Origin: Desulfobotulus pelophilus
GTDB taxonomy: Bacteria > Desulfobacterota > Desulfobacteria > Desulfobacterales > ASO4-4
Length of the DNA: 64,000 nucleotides
NCBI RefSeq assembly: GCF_026155325.1
Contig: NZ_JAPFPW010000001.1
Span: 186,001 to 250,000 of the forward strand
Reading direction: 5' to 3'
Each line of letters starts with the position of its first letter. The first letter of the stretch is position 1. The notes under the pieces were generated by a model. It was not told the origin of the DNA. It saw nothing but the letters and a program-made list of their open reading frames with translations, and ran no database searches. This document shows positions 60,306-64,000 of the stretch, piece by piece. Made by a program: the position numbers and the translations under genes.

Positions 60306-61592
60306 ATGACAGCTGAAGCGGTACGCGTCGGCGGTACTGGCGGGGATATCTGCAGGATGGCACGGGAAATGGTCCCGGACGGGAATCTCAATGCCTGTCT
60401 CACCTGTGGTACCTGTTCCAGTGGCTGTCCTGCCACAGGACAGTTTGACATGGATCCGCGGAAATTTCTCCGCATGGCCGTGCTGGGCATGGATGAGGCT
60501 CTGGAAAAGCACCCATGGGCCTGGGTCTGCACCATGTGCAGGCGTTGCTATGATGTCTGTCCCATGCAGATCAACATTCCGGCACTCATTTATGAAATCC
60601 GTTCCCGCTGGCCCAGAGAGGAGCGGCCCAGAGGGATTCTGGAATCCTGTAATCTCCATGTGAAATCCCGTGGTGGTGCCATGGGGGTCCCCTTCGAGGA
60701 CTTTAAGTTCACGGTGGATGATCTGGCGGAAGAATGCCGGGAACAGCCGGGGTTTGAGGAGTTACAGGCCCCCATTGATAAAGAAGGGGCCATGTATGCT
60801 TTGAATCAGAACTCAAGGGAACCCGTTGTGGAGCCAGATGAGCTTCTGCCCCTCTGGAAGATCCTCCATACCGTGGGGGCGGACTGGACCTATTATTCTG
60901 AAATGTGGGCCGGTGAGAACTACTGCATGTTCCTTGCCGATGACAAATCCTGGGAATATATCGTCCGTGCCCAGGTGGAACACCTGAACAAACTGGGTGT
61001 GAAGTATTTTGTGAATACGGAATGCGGGCATTCCTTTTACGCCATTTATGGAGCTATCCGCCGTTTCAATATTGAAACTAACTTTGAGTTTATTTCCATC
61101 ATTCAGCTCTATGCCAAATGGATACGGGAAGGCAAACTTCCCGTTAATTCAGAGTGGAACAAGGAGCTTGGCATCAAGTTCACGGTGCAGGATCCCTGCA
61201 ATATCATCCGTAAATCTTTGGGCGATGAAATGGCTGAAGATCTGCGTTTTGTCGTTAAGACGGCCGTGGGGGAGGAAAATTTCATTGATATGGTGCCCAA
61301 CCGTTCCAACAACTACTGTTGCGGTGGTGGGGGCGGGGCGCTTCAGGCTGGCTTTACGGAACAACGGCAGGCCTATGGAAAAATTAAATTTGATCAGATC
61401 GACAAAACCGGCGCCACCTACGTCATCACCCCCTGCCACAACTGCCATGCACAGGTAGAAGATATCGGCCATCATTTTGACGGGAAGTATCATACCGTGC
61501 ATCTGTGGACCATTCTCTGTCTTTCCATGGGGATTCTCGGTGAAAACGAACGGACCTATCTGGGACCGGACCTTGCGGATTTTGGTCTGTAA
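60306..61592 (+). CDS. HdrC/HdrB-like (HdrD-type) iron-sulfur protein
   Basis: 428 aa soluble protein that joins an HdrC-like N-terminus, with two [4Fe-4S] motifs CLTCGTCSSGCP (about 35) and CTMCRRCYDVCP (about 78), to an HdrB-like C-terminal part bearing CCG-type cysteines: TECGHSF, DPCNIIR, YCCGGGGGAL and TPCHNCHAQ. Such proteins act at disulfide or thiol redox sites or pass electrons to them. No membrane segment is seen, unlike HdrE/DsrM-linked forms. GGAGG lies 8 nt before the ATG; hdrA2 follows by 39 nt. It is the only HdrB/HdrC-type gene in the window. Confidence 0.82.
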   Translation: MTAEAVRVGGTGGDICRMAREMVPDGNLNACLTCGTCSSGCPATGQFDMDPRKFLRMAVLGMDEALEKHPWAWVCTMCRRCYDVCPMQINIPALIYEIRSRWPREERPRGILESCNLHVKSRGGAMGVPFEDFKFTVDDLAEECREQPGFEELQAPIDKEGAMYALNQNSREPVVEPDELLPLWKILHTVGADWTYYSEMWAGENYCMFLADDKSWEYIVRAQVEHLNKLGVKYFVNTECGHSFYAIYGAIRRFNIETNFEFISIIQLYAKWIREGKLPVNSEWNKELGIKFTVQDPCNIIRKSLGDEMAEDLRFVVKTAVGEENFIDMVPNRSNNYCCGGGGGALQAGFTEQRQAYGKIKFDQIDKTGATYVITPCHNCHAQVEDIGHHFDGKYHTVHLWTILCLSMGILGENERTYLGPDLADFGL

Positions 61593-61631
61593 TTTCCCTG
61601 AGCCATCAGGCGTGAGGAGGAGTAAAACAAG

Positions 61632-64000
61632 ATGTCAGAAAAAACCATAGGATCAGTTCTGATCGCCGGCGGCGGAATTGCCGCCATCCAGGCGGCACTG
61701 GATCTGGCCGATTCCGGCTATTATGTCTATATGGTGGAAAAATCGCCATCCATCGGCGGGGTCATGGCCCAGCTGGACAAGACCTTTCCCACCAATGACT
61801 GCTCCATGTGCATCATGAGTCCCAAACTTGTGGAGGTGGGACGGCACATCAATATTGAGCTGGTAACCCTGGCAGAGATCAAGGATATAAAGGGGGAGGC
61901 CGGTAATTTCGATGTGGAGGTCTTCCAGAAGGCCCGTTATGTGGACATGGATAAGTGCATCGGCTGTGGGGCCTGCATGGAAAAATGCCCCAAAAAAGTG
62001 GATGATGAGTACAATATGGGTCTTGACAAGCGCAAGGCCATCTATGTGCCCTATCCCCAGGCTGTACCGCTTAAGTATGCCATTGATGCAGCTAATTGTA
62101 TCAAAATCACAAAAGATAAATGTGGAAACTGTGAGAAGGTCTGCCCTGCGGATGCCATTAATTATAAAGATACGGACAAGACTTTTACCCTTAATGTGGG
62201 TTCCGTCATTCTGGCCACGGGCTTTTCTGCCTACAATCCTTCGGGTAAGGATTTCCTCAACTATGACCGCAGCAAGGATGTGGTCACCTCTCTGGAGTTT
62301 GAGCGGCTCCTTTCCGCATCCGGTCCCTTTCAGGGCCATGTGGTGCGCCTGTCCGATAAGGAACATCCCCATAAAATCGCTTGGTTGCAGTGCGTGGGTT
62401 CCAGGGATGTGAACACCTGCAAAAACGGTCACTGTTCTTCGGTCTGCTGCATGTATGCCATCAAGCAGGCCATCATTGCCAAGGAACATGATCCGGAGCT
62501 GGAAACCAAAATTTTCTACATGGATATGCGTACCCACGGCAAGGGCTTTGAGGATTGCTATAATCAGGCCAGGGAGAACTATGGTGTAAAGTTCCAGCGC
62601 TGTCGTGTGCATACGGTGTATGACAATCTCGATGGTCCGGGACAGGTTCTGGAATACATTGATGAGAACAACCAGCGGGTAACGGAAGTCTATGACATCG
62701 TTGTTCTTTCCGTTGGTATGGAAATCAATGATGAAGTGCGGGCCAATGCAGCAAATATGGGCATTGAGCTGACCGAAGGTGGTTTCGTTAAAACCTCCAC
62801 CTTCAAACCTGTCAGCACTTCCAGGGAAGGGGTCTATGTCTGCGGTGCCTTCCAGGGTCCCAAAGATATTCCCCAGTCCGTTGTGGAGGCAGGTGCTGCG
62901 GCCCTCAATGCCGGAGCAGGCCTTGTTGCTGCCCGGAACACCCTGACCCGCACCGTGGAAAAGGTGAAGGAAAATGACATCCGGGGAGATCGTCCCCGTA
63001 TCGGTGTCTTTGTCTGCCACTGCGGGATTAACATTGCAGGGGTCATTGATGTGGAGGCGGTGAGGGATTATGCGGCAAGCCTGCCCAATGTGGAGTTTGT
63101 GACCAATAATATGTATTCCTGTTCCCAGGATACCCAGGATGGCATGGTCAAGGTCATTAAGGAAAAGGGCTTAAACCGCATTGTTGTGGCGGCCTGCAGT
63201 CCCAGAACCCATGATCCCCTTTTCCAGGAAACCCTCATCAATGCAGGCTTGAATAAATACCTCTTTGAAATGGTGAACATCCGCAACCACGGCTCCTGGG
63301 TACACAAGGATCAGCCTGCGGAAGCCACCCTGAAAGCCAAAGAGCAGGTTCGCATGGCCGTGGCCAAGGTGGCCCTGTTTGAGCCTCTCTCCGAAGCCAC
63401 CCTTGAGATAGACCAGAACGTACTGGTCATCGGCGGCGGGATTTCCGGTATGGCTGCTGCAAGAGCCCTTTCCACCCAGGGCTATCATGTGACTCTGGTG
63501 GAGCGGGACAAGGTTCTGGGCGGTCAGGCAAGAAATCTTTATGTTACGGGCAAGGGCGAGTCCATTGAAGAAGGCCTTGCCGACATGGTCAACAGCGTGG
63601 CTGTGGATGATAAAATTGATGTCCTGCTGGAGTCCAGCCTTAAAAATGTGGAAGGCTTTGTGGGTAACTTTGTCAGTACCATTGAGACAAAGGGCAGTGA
63701 AAAAGAACTCCGCCATGGTGTTACCATCATTGCCACGGGGGCTGAGGAATATAAGCCCACGGAATACCTCTACGGCAGCTCTGATAGGGTGGTGACGGGT
63801 CAGGAGCTGGATGGACTCATGAAGAGCCATGATGCCAAGGTGGAGAAGGCGGAAACCGCTGTCTTCATTCAGTGTGTGGGTTCCCGTGAGCCGGGCCGTG
63901 CCTACTGCTCCCGCATCTGCTGTACCCATACCATGGTGAGCGCCCTTCACCTGAAGGAGAAAAAACCGGACATGGATGTCTTTGTCCTCTACCGGGATAT
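61632..64000 (+). CDS. hdrA: Second HdrA flavoprotein, cysteine form, truncated by window end
   Basis: 789 codons without a stop up to the window edge, so only the N-terminal ~three quarters is seen. Same layout as the HdrA at 44398: GGGIAAIQAALDLADSGYYV, PTNDCSMC with Cys60 where the other has Sec60, [4Fe-4S] motifs CIGCGACMEKCP and CGNCEKVCP, and the second FAD module VIGGGISGMAAARAL. The C-terminal ferredoxin motifs would lie beyond the edge. The ATG has GAGGAG upstream. It forms a transcription unit with the HdrCB-like gene. Several differences in the region after each FAD motif suggest a distinct partner set, which is inference. Confidence 0.92.
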   Translation, partial: MSEKTIGSVLIAGGGIAAIQAALDLADSGYYVYMVEKSPSIGGVMAQLDKTFPTNDCSMCIMSPKLVEVGRHINIELVTLAEIKDIKGEAGNFDVEVFQKARYVDMDKCIGCGACMEKCPKKVDDEYNMGLDKRKAIYVPYPQAVPLKYAIDAANCIKITKDKCGNCEKVCPADAINYKDTDKTFTLNVGSVILATGFSAYNPSGKDFLNYDRSKDVVTSLEFERLLSASGPFQGHVVRLSDKEHPHKIAWLQCVGSRDVNTCKNGHCSSVCCMYAIKQAIIAKEHDPELETKIFYMDMRTHGKGFEDCYNQARENYGVKFQRCRVHTVYDNLDGPGQVLEYIDENNQRVTEVYDIVVLSVGMEINDEVRANAANMGIELTEGGFVKTSTFKPVSTSREGVYVCGAFQGPKDIPQSVVEAGAAALNAGAGLVAARNTLTRTVEKVKENDIRGDRPRIGVFVCHCGINIAGVIDVEAVRDYAASLPNVEFVTNNMYSCSQDTQDGMVKVIKEKGLNRIVVAACSPRTHDPLFQETLINAGLNKYLFEMVNIRNHGSWVHKDQPAEATLKAKEQVRMAVAKVALFEPLSEATLEIDQNVLVIGGGISGMAAARALSTQGYHVTLVERDKVLGGQARNLYVTGKGESIEEGLADMVNSVAVDDKIDVLLESSLKNVEGFVGNFVSTIETKGSEKELRHGVTIIATGAEEYKPTEYLYGSSDRVVTGQELDGLMKSHDAKVEKAETAVFIQCVGSREPGRAYCSRICCTHTMVSALHLKEKKPDMDVFVLYRD

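Overview
The window is bacterial chromosome, gene dense, with no rRNA, tRNA, insertion sequence, prophage or CRISPR array that I could see. DsrC with its C-terminal cysteine pair, two large HdrA flavoproteins, an Flx-type NADH/Hdr electron-transfer operon, an AhbA-type siroheme decarboxylase subunit and a PxxKW cysteine-rich protein together point to an anaerobic sulfate-reducing member of the Desulfobacterota (Desulfobacteria-like). WaaA, KdsD and a CusCBA tripartite pump show a Gram-negative envelope. The genus cannot be fixed from this sequence alone.

Layout. 0.2-4.8 kb (minus strand): a polyamine cluster (arginine decarboxylase, carboxy(nor)spermidine dehydrogenase, carboxynorspermidine decarboxylase). 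4.9-6.5 kb: permease and ATPase of a Zn/Mn-type ABC importer. 6.9-12.3 kb: a NYN-LOTUS protein, a Cache-PAS protein with a degenerate GGDEF domain, and a B12-binding radical SAM protein. 12.5-29.2 kb (minus): a complete, tightly packed dcw division/peptidoglycan cluster, mraZ-rsmH-ftsL-ftsI-murE-murF-mraY-murD-ftsW-murG-murC-murB-ftsQ-ftsA-ftsZ, with a MraZ-type operator at its head. 29.5-44.1 kb: a metallo-beta-lactamase-fold hydrolase, a hybrid histidine kinase, PurH split into two genes, an aminotransferase, the PxxKW protein, kdsD, a phosphofructokinase, waaA, an LpoA-like lipoprotein, a DUF4124 protein and miaA.

44.4-51.6 kb is the most notable part: hdrA-flxD-flxC-flxB-flxA followed by dsrC. 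Both hdrA and flxD contain one in-frame TGA exactly where homologues carry a conserved cysteine, each followed by a hairpin at the distance expected of a bacterial SECIS element. I read both as selenoproteins. A second Hdr locus at 60.3-64.0 kb encodes a HdrC/HdrB-like Fe-S protein and a second HdrA whose equivalent residue is an ordinary cysteine, so a Sec form and a Cys form occur in one 20-kb stretch. No hdrB or hdrC lies in the Sec operon. I infer an NAD(P)H-linked, flavin-based electron-bifurcating module that works with ferredoxin and a thiol/disulfide partner, DsrC being the obvious candidate.

51.7-53.5 kb holds yjbQ, the ahbA-like gene and a nitrilase-family hydrolase. 53.7-59.9 kb is a Cu/Ag efflux operon (cusC-cusB-cusA-cusF), in which CusB carries its own C-terminal CusF-like metallochaperone domain. 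The window ends inside the second hdrA.
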